Shown here one piece after another: positions 27,801 through 36,600 of a stretch of DNA of 47,986 nt (the first letter of the stretch is position 1; every line of letters starts with the position of its first letter). This stretch comes from Acidobacteriota bacterium (GTDB lineage Bacteria; Acidobacteriota; Terriglobia; Bryobacterales; Bryobacteraceae), in contig JACOSH010000434.1 of assembly GCA_016178945.1 (NCBI GenBank), positions 1 through 47,986 on the forward strand. The letters run 5' to 3'. A program made the position numbers and the translations under genes. The notes beneath the pieces are model-generated. The model worked only from the letters and a program-made list of their open reading frames with translations, was not told the origin of the DNA and ran no database searches.

Positions 27801-28166
27801 GGGCACGCCCTCCAGGCGAGCGACCGGCAAGGTCAGATACAAGGAGGGCAGCACGACCTGCACCGGACGCCCCTCGTCGGCGCGGAACGTGGTGCGCAGC
27901 GCTTCGTGACGGCGGATCACCTCGTTGAGGCTGCGCTCCAGGATCTCAACATCCATTGCTCCCTGGAAGCGATAGGTTGCCGCCATGTTGTAGAAGGAGC
28001 CGCCCGGCGACATCCGGTCGAGAAACCAAAGCCGCTGCTGCGCGAACGATAAAGGCGCGGTCTTCGGCTCGGGCGGCTTCTGGCTCGCTTTCCTCCGCAC
28101 CAGCTCTTCCAGCAGGGCGCGCTTGTCGCGGGCCGACAGACCGGCGATCACTTTGGGCACGCTCAT
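24807..28166 (-). CDS. NRPS C: C-A-T module, specificity not recognised
   Basis: A 1119-aa protein. Two nearby ATGs are possible; the inner one at 28166 is chosen because it overlaps the stop of the methyltransferase gene as ATGA, like its neighbours. An N-terminal helix (IAGLSARDKRALLEELVRRK) precedes the condensation domain with HHIIGDG at 169-175. The adenylation domain shows [25 protein letters not shown] and GGKVDRR. The code read by alignment to GrsA is D-V-A-D-F-G-V-I-T-K, which I cannot match with confidence. The carrier LGGHSLLM follows. The C-terminus carries a basic tail (KPVQQRAEKQRERLGRR) resembling that of NRPS A. No epimerase is present, so an L residue is expected. Confidence 0.9.
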   Translation of the reverse strand: MSVPKVIAGLSARDKRALLEELVRRKASQKPPEPKTAPLSFAQQRLWFLDRMSPGGSFYNMAATYRFQGAMDVEILERSLNEVIRRHEALRTTFRADEGRPVQVVLPSLYLTLPVARLEGVPEDQREAEAQRMITEEAGLPFDLSTGPLVRAKLLQLSENDCVFLLTLHHIIGDGWSINLLFRELKTLFTAFRAGAPSPLPELPIQYADFAVWQRQWLQGEVRTAQLEYWKKQLAGLPALQFPEDYPRPALQSFRGALHAVTIPGGLMRALKTLSQNEGVTLFMTLLAAFQTVLHRHTGQDDLALGLPIAGRNRAETEELIGFFVNSLVLRTDLSGDPTFRELLARVREVAVEAYAHQDLPFEMLVEELHPQRDLSRNPLFQVMFQLFSAPGAARQTPDAPDAPPPLTSQHVTANLDLSLDLVEGPQGIRGNLVYCTDLFEESTIARLAEHFLRVLEAVAADPDLRLSGLPPLSEGEYRLLVKEWNQTAAPFPLHRPVHELFEAQVERTPGRVAVEFRDTRLTYRELNGRTNRLAHYLRRLGAGPGVLVGLCMERSVEMVVAVLGILKSGSAYLPLDPAYPGERLAFMLQDSGAPLLITLERHRGSVPAGDSVQVLCLDSEQDRIERESDANPLPEASGEDLAYVIYTSGSTGRPKGVLTPHRALVNHMCWIQSAFPLNTDDCVMQKYSLSFDVSAAEILGPLLAGARLVVAEPGGHLDRGYLVDVIAGKKVTVLDAPPSMLEELLSEPRFAACDHLRLVFCGGEAMSAGLQGRFQARMRAQLVNVYGPTETTITSTFWTCRTSARSVPIGRPIANTRVFVLDPQGRLTLPGLPGELAIGGDGLARGYLSRPDLDSERFVPDPFAGEPGARLYRTGDLVRYLPDGNLEFLRRVDHQVKVRGFRVELGEVESRLKQHSGVADAVVIAAGDAAAEGEDNESPPDRRLVAYVVLGKPDAAGDLRRFLRQELPDYMVPSSFVFLEALPLTPGGKVDRRALPSPDHARPELPESYIAPRTELERTVGGVLQEVLGLEKVGLHDNFFDLGGHSLLMVRLQSRLGAALNTHVPIIDLFRYPTVSALAKHLSAVSGTAATFKPVQQRAEKQRERLGRRAPQRTGGDT

Positions 28167-29089
28167 TTGCGGAGTTTCCATATGTGGTACACCCGGCCGC
28201 CCGATTTCAACTCTTCATAAACCCCTGAGCCGGGTACGGCTAGAAAGTCGTTGAGGATGCCCCCTTCGCTGCCGAACGCCTCGCGGCGCCGGGACGCGAT
28301 CTCGTCGCAGGACAGCAGCACGTTGGCCGTGATATCGGTCTCGCGAAGAAGCTCGAAGCCGATGCGGCGCAGCGCGGCGTTGATCCCCGGTCCGGCGCCG
28401 GCAGTCGCCGAATCGGTGTACAGAAAGTGGCCGCCCGGCCGCAGCACCCGGTACACCTCCGCGTAGAAGGCCTCGATATCGGGATAGCTGTGCGAGGACT
28501 CCACGTTCGAGACCGCGTCGAACGACTCCGCGCGGAACGGCAGCTTCTCCGCGTCCCCTTGCACGAAAGCGGCCGCCGGATAACGATGCGCCTTCCGGCA
28601 GAACCGGACCGCCTCCGGCGACAGATCCATTCCCGTAGTGCTCCTGGGCTGGAAGAACCGGTTCATGACGTAGATGGCCCCGCCGCGGCCGCATCCGGCA
28701 TCCAGCAGGTCGCGCCCGTCCAATTCGCAGTCTCCGATGGTCTCCAGCACCAGCTTCAGGGAGTTGCGGTTCAAGGCGTGGTCCGGTAACGGCGCCGCCG
28801 CGTACTGCGGGTCTTGGTTGGCGACGTACCCGTAATTCAGGAAAAAGGAGAACTCCCCAAACCCCGACGCGGCGAGCTGCCGGTTGACCGAGTTGTAGAA
28901 GCGCCGGAACTGCGCCTTCACTTCCTCCGGCGAAGACGCTTCGTCGAGGGATAGAGCCTCCGGCGGATCCGCGGTTATCTCAGGCGGGCCGCTTTCCGGC
29001 GCGCCCGCGGTTTTCTGGCGAAGCAGCCGCTCGAGCAGCTTGCGTCTCTCGGGAGAAAGGCCGGCCAGGCGTTCGGAGTTCTCCGGCAT
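28163..29089 (-). CDS. Freestanding SAM methyltransferase with assembly-line N-terminal helix
   Basis: A 308-aa class I methyltransferase. SAM motif I is DLLDAGCGRGGA (about 127-138), followed by TGMDLSPEAVRFCRK, FVQGDAEKLPF and a VLRPGGHFLYTDS strand. The segment FLNYGYVA plus the core resembles the phthiotriol dimycocerosate O-methyltransferase type, so O-methylation is the best guess. Residues 6-26 ([21 protein letters not shown]) closely match the N-terminal helices of NRPS C, D and E, which is unexpected for a lone methyltransferase and suggests docking to an upstream carrier protein. A spacer rich in Pro and acidic residues follows (27-55). The gene sits 5 nt after the PKS stop and overlaps the NRPS C start, so it probably acts on the PKS-bound intermediate. 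Confidence 0.88.
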   Translation of the reverse strand: MPENSERLAGLSPERRKLLERLLRQKTAGAPESGPPEITADPPEALSLDEASSPEEVKAQFRRFYNSVNRQLAASGFGEFSFFLNYGYVANQDPQYAAAPLPDHALNRNSLKLVLETIGDCELDGRDLLDAGCGRGGAIYVMNRFFQPRSTTGMDLSPEAVRFCRKAHRYPAAAFVQGDAEKLPFRAESFDAVSNVESSHSYPDIEAFYAEVYRVLRPGGHFLYTDSATAGAGPGINAALRRIGFELLRETDITANVLLSCDEIASRRREAFGSEGGILNDFLAVPGSGVYEELKSGGRVYHIWKLRK

Positions 29090-29094
29090 TCTCG

Positions 29095-32000
29095 TTATTC
29101 CTGGCCTTCCTGCCGGGCCAGCATCTCGCGGACCTCGCTTTCGGAAAGTCCCTCGACCAGCTCCAGCAGCTCCGCCATGCCCTTCTCGTCGAGCTCCGGC
29201 GCCTTGCGCTCCCGGTCGATAGACTCCGCCAGCTCGGCGATCGTGGGGGCCTCAAACAGCCGATGCGGGGATACTTCGATCTGGAAGGCGGCGCGCAAGC
29301 GGAAAACAAGTTGGATCCCCAACAGCGAGTGGCCGCCCAGTTCGAAAAAGTTGTCGTGCACGCCCACCTTCTCCAGGCCCAGGAGCTGCTGCCAGATTCC
29401 GGCGATGGTCTCCTCGGTCGGATTGCGCGGAGCGGTGTAGGCGCTGCTCAGGTTCGGCCGCGAATGGGCCGTCTCCGGAGCGCCGGCCGCCTCCTTGGGC
29501 TCCCGCACCGAAGTGAGATTGAGCCACTGCTCCACCCGGGACTCGAGGTCCTGCGTGGACACCACTACCGGCTGCCGCGGCCGGCAGTGCAGGATGCGGT
29601 GAAAAGCCTCGGCGCCTTCGTGGGGAAGCAGATAATTGGACAACGCGGCCTCTTCCGAGAAATCCCACCCGTCCCAATTCACGCTGATCCACGGCACCTC
29701 GCCCTCCTGGTTGCGTTGAACGGAGAGGGCATCCAGGAAGGCGTTGGCGGAGGCATACGCGGCAAAGCCCAGTCCTCCCAGAACGGCCGACAGAGAGGAG
29801 AGCTGCAGGTAGAAGTCCGGCCGAATGCCGTCCAGTGCTTTTTCCAGCGCCAGCAGCCCGTGGGCCTTGGGCTGAAAGTGCCGCTCGCACATCTCGCGAT
29901 CGGCCTCCGCCATCGGGCAGAAAGAGTCGTCGCTGGTCCGGCCGGCGCCGTGGATCACGCCGTGAATCTGGCCGAACCGAGCCACCGCCCGGTCAACCAG
30001 CTCTTTCAACCGCCGCGCGTCCGACACGTCGGCGCTGGCCGTCATCACTTCCGCTCCCAGCTCCTCGAGTTCGCGCAAGCTGCGGATCTTCCGGCTCACG
30101 GCGTCTGTCTCGTCGTGGGAAGCGATCCAGGCGTCCCATTCCGGAGGCTCGGGAAAGGCGGAGCGGCCGGCCAGCACCAGCTTGGCCTGCACGGTTCGCG
30201 CCAGGTACTTCGCCAGCGTCAAGCCGATGTTCCCTAAGCCGCCGGTGATCAGATAGACACCGTTCTTTCGGAGCAGCGAGGGAGCCTCCGGCGTCTCATC
30301 CAGTCGCATCGGCTCGAAGGTCTGAGCCCATCGGCGATTGCCGCGATAGGCCACCACGGAGGCAAACCGCTCTCTGGTGAATTCGGCCAGCAGCAGGTCG
30401 ACGGTCCGCTCCTTGTCCCGCACGGTCCCGGCGTCAATCGTCCGGCAGGTGATCCGGGGGTGCTCCTGCGGTATTACCTTGGAAATCCCCAAAACCGTGG
30501 CCTTGCCGGGACAGATCTTGTCGCCTTCCAGAACTTCGTGAAGGTGGTTGGCGACCACCCCGATCTCGACCGGCGAGCCATCGCCGGTTGCCCCGAGTGA
30601 CTGAGCCAGGTACAACAAGCTGTAAAAACCCCGGGTCTGCATGGCGGCCAGAGACTTCGGGGCGTTGGGGGTCACGCCCCAGAGATGGACGATAAAGTCC
30701 GGCAGGCGGCCGGCGGCGCGCAAATCGTCCAGGAGCGCCTGGTAGTCGCCGCGGGCGCCAACATCGATGGAGAAACTGTGGTCGTCATGCCGGGCAAATC
30801 GCGCTGCCGCGGTGACCGACGTCGCGTCGCATCCCATCTCTTTGAGACGCTCCACCAGGCGAGCGCCCAACCCGCCGGCGTCGCAGAACACCAGCCATCG
30901 CGACCCCGCCGGGTCTAGAGTCCTGGACGGCAGGGTGCGCTTCCACGAGGGGCTGTAATACCAGTGGGCGATCTCCCGCTTGCCCGTGACGGACGTTTTC
31001 CGGGTCGAAGCCGCGGAGGCCTTGGGGAGATCGATCCAGTAACGCTCCCGCTCGAAGGGATAGGCGGGCAGCGGAATTCGCCGGCGCTTTTCGTGCGCGT
31101 GGAATCCGGCCCAGTCGACGGGAACGCCCAGCGTCCAGAGGCGTCCCAGCGAGCGCAACAGGAAAGGCAGGTCGTCCTCCCGGCTGCGCGCCGGACGAAG
31201 GGAGGGCAGCGCCACTTGCTCCCGGGCGCGATCCGGGTGCTGGGCGGCCAGCCCGATGAGGGTTTGGCCGGGACCGACCTCCAGCAGAACCCAGTCCGGA
31301 TCTTGGACCAGCTCCTTCAGGCCGTCGGCGAAGCGAACCGTGCTCCGCAGTTGCTGAACCCAATAGTCGGGATCGGTGGCCTGATCCTCTGAAATCCAGG
31401 CGCCGCTGACGTTGGACAGGAACGGGATCTTGGGCGGGTTCATCCGGACCGCCCGGCACTCCTCGCCGAAGGCCTCCAGAATCGGGTCCATCATGGGCGA
31501 GTGAAACGCATGGGAAGTGTGCAGCCGGCGGCAATCCAGGCCGGACTCGCGAAGTTGCGTCTCCAGCCGGTCCACCTCGTCGAACGGCCCCGAGACCACG
31601 CAGGAAGAAGCGCTGTTGACCGCGGCCACCGCCAGCCCGCGGCCCGCGACGGCTCTGGTCTCGGCCTCCGGCAGCGGAACGGCCAGCATGGCGCCGGGAG
31701 GCATCGACTGCATGAGCCGGCCCCGCGCCGCCACCAGGGCCAGGGCGTCTTCGAGCGAGAACACCCCGGCCAGGCAGGCCGCGGTGTATTCTCCGATACT
31801 GTGGCCGATCAAGGCCTGCGGCTGAACTCCCCACTCCAGCCAGAGCATCGCCAGGGCATATTCGATGACAAACAACGCAGGCTGTGCAAGGGCGGTTTGG
31901 TCCAGGCGCCGGGCGGCCTCCTCGCTGTGCGCCTCGGCCGGGTAGAGGGCTTCCCGCAGGTCGAATCCCAGGTGGGGCTTGAGCAGTTCCGAGCACAGAT

Positions 32001-33684
32001 CCACCTGCTCGCGAAAGGTCCTCTCCACCTGGTACAGCTCCCGCGCCATGTTCACGTACTGTGTGCCCTGTCCGGAGAACATGAAGATAACCGGCCGTTC
32101 CATGGGTTCGCCGGTTGCGATGAGCAGCCGCCTGGCATCCCCGGTCTCCAGCACACCGATCGCTTCGTTGGGATCGAGCGTCCGGCAGATCACGGCGCGC
32201 CGGCGCGGGAAAGCTTTTCGCCCCACCTGGCAGGTGTAGGCGACGTCGGCGAAGTCGGCTTCCGGATGCTGCCGGAGGAAGCCTGCCAGGTTGCGCGTAG
32301 CCGTCTCCAGCGCCGTGTCCGTTCTGGCAGACAGCACTAGCAGTTGCCAAGGCCGCGACTGAGCGGGAGCCGGAGGCTCCGGCGATTCCTCCATCACCAC
32401 GTGGGAATTGGTTCCGCCAATTCCGAACGAGCTCACGCCGGCCCGCCGCGGCGTTTCGCCCGCCTTCCACTCGGCCAGTCTGCTGATCACATAGAAGGGA
32501 CTGTTGGCGAAATCGATGGCCGGATTGGGCTGGCTATAGTGCAGACTGGGAGGCAGCATCTTGTGCTGCATCGCCAGCACCGTCTTGATCAGGCCGGCCA
32601 CGCCCGCGGCCGGATCGAGGTGCCCCAGATTGGACTTCACCGAGCCAATCGCGCAGAATCCGGTATCGCTGGTGGAAGCTTGGAACACCTGGTTCAGCGC
32701 GGCCAACTCGATGGGATCGCCCAGCGGCGTGGCCGTGCCGTGAGCCTCGATGTAGGTGATCGTGCGCGGATCCACTCCCGCCACCGCCTGCGCCATCGCG
32801 ATAACTTGGGCCTGCCCTTCCACGCTGGGCGCCGTGTAACCCACCTTCAGCGAGCCGTCGTTGTTGGTTGCCGAACCCTTGATGACCGCCAGAATCGAAT
32901 CGCCGTCCTCGATGGCCTCCGAAAGCCGCTTGAGCACCACGATGCCCACGCCGTTGCCGGGCACCGTTCCCAGCGCCTGGGCGTCAAAGGTCCGGCAGTG
33001 GCCGTCGGGGGAGGAGATGCCGCCGGGCTGGTACATGTAGCCTTTTCTTTGCGAGGCGTTCACCGCCACGCCGCCGGCCAGCGCCATGTCGCATTGAAAA
33101 CTGAGCAGGCTCTGGCAAGCCATCGAGACCGCCACCAGCGATGTGGAACAGGCGGTCTGAACGGCGACGCTTGGCCCGCGCAGATTCAGCTTGTAGGAAA
33201 CCTGTGTGGTGAGGTGGTCCTTGTCGTTCCCCAGGGCGATCTGGTACGGATCGACGAATCCCATCCGGTCCAGGTTGGCGTACACGTGGAACAGGTAGGA
33301 GCTCATGGCCGCGCCGGCGTACACCCCGATCAGCCCGGGATACGTTTCCGGGTTGTAGCCCGCGTTCTCCAGGCTCTCCCAGGCGCATTCCAGAAAGATC
33401 CGGTGCTGCGGATCCAGGATCTCCGCGTCCCGGGCGCTGAAACCGAAAAAGCCGGCGTCGAACAGCTCGATATCGTCGAGCGCCCCTCCCGCGCCCACGA
33501 AGCCGGGAGTGGCGCGCATGGCGGCGTCGATTCCGGCGGCGGCCAGCTCTTCATCGGAAAAGAACCGAATACCCTCGACGCCCTCCTTGAGGTTGCGCCA
33601 ATACTCCTCGATATTCCGTGCGCCCGGAAACCGGCCGCTCATGCCGATAATGGCGATGCCTTCGTATCCGTCCGGCTGACTCAT
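29095..33684 (-). CDS. Type I PKS B: KS-AT-KR-T, malonyl type
   Basis: A 1529-aa modular polyketide synthase. The ketosynthase begins at residue 8 (IAIIGMSGRFPGA) and has an intact triad: Cys179 in TACSTSL, His in EAHGTAT (314-320) and KSNLGH (351-356). The acyltransferase has FSGQGTQ near 537, GHSIGEY near 628 and HAFH near 726, the last being the usual malonyl-CoA signature. The ketoreductase has the cofactor motif TGGLGNIG near 1148 and candidate catalytic Lys near 1274, Ser near 1298, Tyr near 1311 and Asn near 1315, so it should be active. There is no dehydratase or enoylreductase, so a beta-hydroxyl is left. The carrier ELGGHSLL is near 1450. The C-terminus is an acidic helix (LSESEVREMLARQE). 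The start overlaps the NRPS A stop (ATGA). Confidence 0.94.
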   Translation of the reverse strand: MSQPDGYEGIAIIGMSGRFPGARNIEEYWRNLKEGVEGIRFFSDEELAAAGIDAAMRATPGFVGAGGALDDIELFDAGFFGFSARDAEILDPQHRIFLECAWESLENAGYNPETYPGLIGVYAGAAMSSYLFHVYANLDRMGFVDPYQIALGNDKDHLTTQVSYKLNLRGPSVAVQTACSTSLVAVSMACQSLLSFQCDMALAGGVAVNASQRKGYMYQPGGISSPDGHCRTFDAQALGTVPGNGVGIVVLKRLSEAIEDGDSILAVIKGSATNNDGSLKVGYTAPSVEGQAQVIAMAQAVAGVDPRTITYIEAHGTATPLGDPIELAALNQVFQASTSDTGFCAIGSVKSNLGHLDPAAGVAGLIKTVLAMQHKMLPPSLHYSQPNPAIDFANSPFYVISRLAEWKAGETPRRAGVSSFGIGGTNSHVVMEESPEPPAPAQSRPWQLLVLSARTDTALETATRNLAGFLRQHPEADFADVAYTCQVGRKAFPRRRAVICRTLDPNEAIGVLETGDARRLLIATGEPMERPVIFMFSGQGTQYVNMARELYQVERTFREQVDLCSELLKPHLGFDLREALYPAEAHSEEAARRLDQTALAQPALFVIEYALAMLWLEWGVQPQALIGHSIGEYTAACLAGVFSLEDALALVAARGRLMQSMPPGAMLAVPLPEAETRAVAGRGLAVAAVNSASSCVVSGPFDEVDRLETQLRESGLDCRRLHTSHAFHSPMMDPILEAFGEECRAVRMNPPKIPFLSNVSGAWISEDQATDPDYWVQQLRSTVRFADGLKELVQDPDWVLLEVGPGQTLIGLAAQHPDRAREQVALPSLRPARSREDDLPFLLRSLGRLWTLGVPVDWAGFHAHEKRRRIPLPAYPFERERYWIDLPKASAASTRKTSVTGKREIAHWYYSPSWKRTLPSRTLDPAGSRWLVFCDAGGLGARLVERLKEMGCDATSVTAAARFARHDDHSFSIDVGARGDYQALLDDLRAAGRLPDFIVHLWGVTPNAPKSLAAMQTRGFYSLLYLAQSLGATGDGSPVEIGVVANHLHEVLEGDKICPGKATVLGISKVIPQEHPRITCRTIDAGTVRDKERTVDLLLAEFTRERFASVVAYRGNRRWAQTFEPMRLDETPEAPSLLRKNGVYLITGGLGNIGLTLAKYLARTVQAKLVLAGRSAFPEPPEWDAWIASHDETDAVSRKIRSLRELEELGAEVMTASADVSDARRLKELVDRAVARFGQIHGVIHGAGRTSDDSFCPMAEADREMCERHFQPKAHGLLALEKALDGIRPDFYLQLSSLSAVLGGLGFAAYASANAFLDALSVQRNQEGEVPWISVNWDGWDFSEEAALSNYLLPHEGAEAFHRILHCRPRQPVVVSTQDLESRVEQWLNLTSVREPKEAAGAPETAHSRPNLSSAYTAPRNPTEETIAGIWQQLLGLEKVGVHDNFFELGGHSLLGIQLVFRLRAAFQIEVSPHRLFEAPTIAELAESIDRERKAPELDEKGMAELLELVEGLSESEVREMLARQEGQE

Positions 33685-36600
33685 CTAGCTGCCTCCCGCT
33701 TTCTCCGCTCTCTGCGCCGCGTCATCGCGGCCTTCTGCTTTTCGGCGCGCTGCCGCTCGGGCCGGAACGCGGGCGCGCCGGACTGCTGTTCGCCCAGGCT
33801 CTTGGCCAGCGCTCCCACATTCGGATAACGGAACAAATCCACAATCGAAATCGGGCCCAGGGAAGGCAGCCGCTCTTGCAGCTTGCCTTGCAGTTGAATC
33901 AGAAGCAAGGAATGTCCCCCTAGATCGAAGAAATTGTCCTCCACCCCCACCCGTTCCAGGCCCAGCACCTCCTGCCACACGGCCCCGATCCGGCGCTCCA
34001 GATCCGACCGGGGCGCCAGGTACCGCCCGTTGAGGCTGGGGCGCGCGTGATCCGGCGCGGGCAGGCGCTGGCGATCGACCTTGCCGTTGGGCATCAGCGG
34101 CAGCGCTTCCAGCGGCACGAAGGCCGAGGGGATCATCTGTTCGGTCAGATGCCGCTGGAGAAAGCCGCGCAGATCCTCCACGCCCGGCGCCCCGCCGGCG
34201 GGCACGATATAAGCCACCAGGCGCTTTTCGCTCCCATCCCACAGAGCCAGCACGACGGCATCGCGCACGGCCTCGTGCCGCCGGAGCACCGCCTCGATCT
34301 CTCCGAGCTCGATGCGCACGCCGCGGATCTTCACTTGGGTGTCCATCCGTCCCAGGTACTCGAGGGCGCCGTCCGCCCGGTAGCGCACCAGGTCTCCGGT
34401 CTTGTACAGCGGCCCGTTCGCTTCGAGCGAGTGGGAAATGAACTTCTCCTCCGTAAGGGCCGGATTGTTCAGGTAGCCTCGCGCCAGCCCGGCGCCGCCC
34501 AGATACAGCTCGCCGGGGACCCCGGGGGGAACAAGCTGCAGGTTGCGGTCGAGAACGTATGCCCGCAGATTGCCGATCGGGCGGCCGATGGGCACGAATT
34601 CGCCCGCGTCCGAGGCGCTGTAGCTGGCCCAGGTAGCGTCGATGCAGGCTTCGGTCGGCCCGTAGAGATTGTGCAATCTTGCGTCCAGCACGGAGCCCAG
34701 GCGCCGTCCCAGTCCGGCGGGCAGCGCCTCCCCCCCGCAATAAATGTCGCGCAGGCAGCGGCAATCGGCGAACTCTTCCTGCTGCAGGAGAATTCGAAAC
34801 AGCGAGGGCACCAGTTGCAGCCGCGTGATGCTGTGCCGGGCGATCGTGCGCGCCAGCAGAGCGCTGTCCAGATGCGCGCCGGCCGGCGCCAGGACCAGCC
34901 GCGCGCCCGCCAGCAGAGGCGCCCAGAACTCCCACACGGAAGCATCGAAACTGATGGGAGTCCTCTGCAGCACGCGATCCGCAGGCGAGAGGGGAAACTG
35001 CGCCTGCATCCAGCACATGTGATTCGAGACCGCCCGGTGCGGGATCATGACTCCTTTCGGCCGGCCCTGAGAACCCGATGTGTAGATCACGTACGCCAGG
35101 TGATCCGCCGTTACTTCCGTCGCCGGGTTGTGGTCGTCGCCCGCCTCCGGCTCGGGCTCGCATACGTCCAGACAAATCACCTCGCTTGAGTGCGCGGGCA
35201 ACCGCGACTGCAAGTGACGCTGCGTCAGCAGAACCGGCGCGTGCGAGTCCGCCAGCATGCTGGCCAGTCGCTCGCGGGGATAGGCTGGGTCCAGGGGCAC
35301 GTAGGCGCCGCCCGCTTTCAGCGCGCCCAGCAGCGCCACGACCAGCTCCGGAGAGCGCTCCATCGCCACCCCCACCAGCACATCCGGCCCGACGCCCATC
35401 CCCTTCAGGCGGCGGGCCAGCCGGTTCGCCCTCCGGTTCAGCTCGCGATAGCTCATCGTCGAGTCGGCCGAGACGACCGCCGCCTCGTCTGGCGTCCGCT
35501 CCACTTGATCTTCGAACCACTGATGCAGGCAGCGATCCAGCGGCCAGGCGGTTGCCGTATCGTTCCACTCCACCGCGATCCGCCGGCGTTCCGCGTCACC
35601 CATCAAGTCCAGCTCCGACAGCCTGCGATCGGGATCGGCCACGGCTGCCTCCAGCAGCCGCGCGAAATGCACTGTCATGCGCCGGACCGTCGCCCCATCG
35701 AACAATTCGGTGCTGTACTCGATCCCGCCGCTCACCTGCCGCGTGTCGTCCCACAGGTGCAGCGCCAGATCGAAGACAGCGGTTCCGCGGTTGCCATCCA
35801 GCTCGGCGGGCGGCGCTTCCTCCTCGGGCTTCTCCGGCTCGTCAGGCTGGTCGGGCGGCGGCGTGCTGAACAACTGGAACATCACCTGGAACAGCGGATT
35901 GCGGCTGGTATCGCGCTCCGGCCGCAACTGTTCCACCAGCATTTCAAACGGCAGATCTTGGTGCGCATAAGCGCCCAGCGCCGTCTCCCGAACCCGCCCC
36001 AGCAGCTCGCGAAACGTGGGATCGCCGGATAGGTCCCCGCGCAGCACCAGGCTGTTCACGAAGAATCCAATTAGCCCTTCCAGTTCGGCGCGGTTGCGTC
36101 CCGCGACCGGCGACCCCACCACGATATCCTCCTGACCGCTATAGCGGCCCAGGAGCGCTTGAAAGGCCGCCAGGAGGGTCATGAATAGGGTGGTCCCTTC
36201 GCGGTGGCTCAAGGTCCTGGCCATTTCGATCAGGGAGCGGGGTAGACGGAGCGGATGAAAGGCGCCGTGGAAGGTCTGGATAGCCGGGCGCGGCCGGTCC
36301 GTGGGCAGTTGCAGCACAGGCACACCGGCGAGCTGGCGCTTCCAGTAGGCGAGCTGCGCCTCCAGCGCCTCTCCTTGCAGCCGCTCCCGCTGCCAGACGG
36401 CGAAGTCGCCGTACTGAATCGGCAGGTCCGGCAGCGGCGAGCTTTGTCCCATGGCGAAGGCCGTGTACAGCGCCGTCAACTCGCGGAAAAACACCCCCAT
36501 CGACCACCCATCCCAGACAATATGGTGCAGGGCCAGCACCAGGACATACTCGGCCTCGCCCGTGCGCAGCAGGCGCGGGCGCAAGAGGGGTCCCCGGCTC

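Noticed and set aside
28167-28181. Upstream ATG at 28181 as the start of NRPS C
   Set aside because: It would lengthen the overlap with the methyltransferase gene. The inner ATG forms the 4-nt overlap used by the neighbouring genes.
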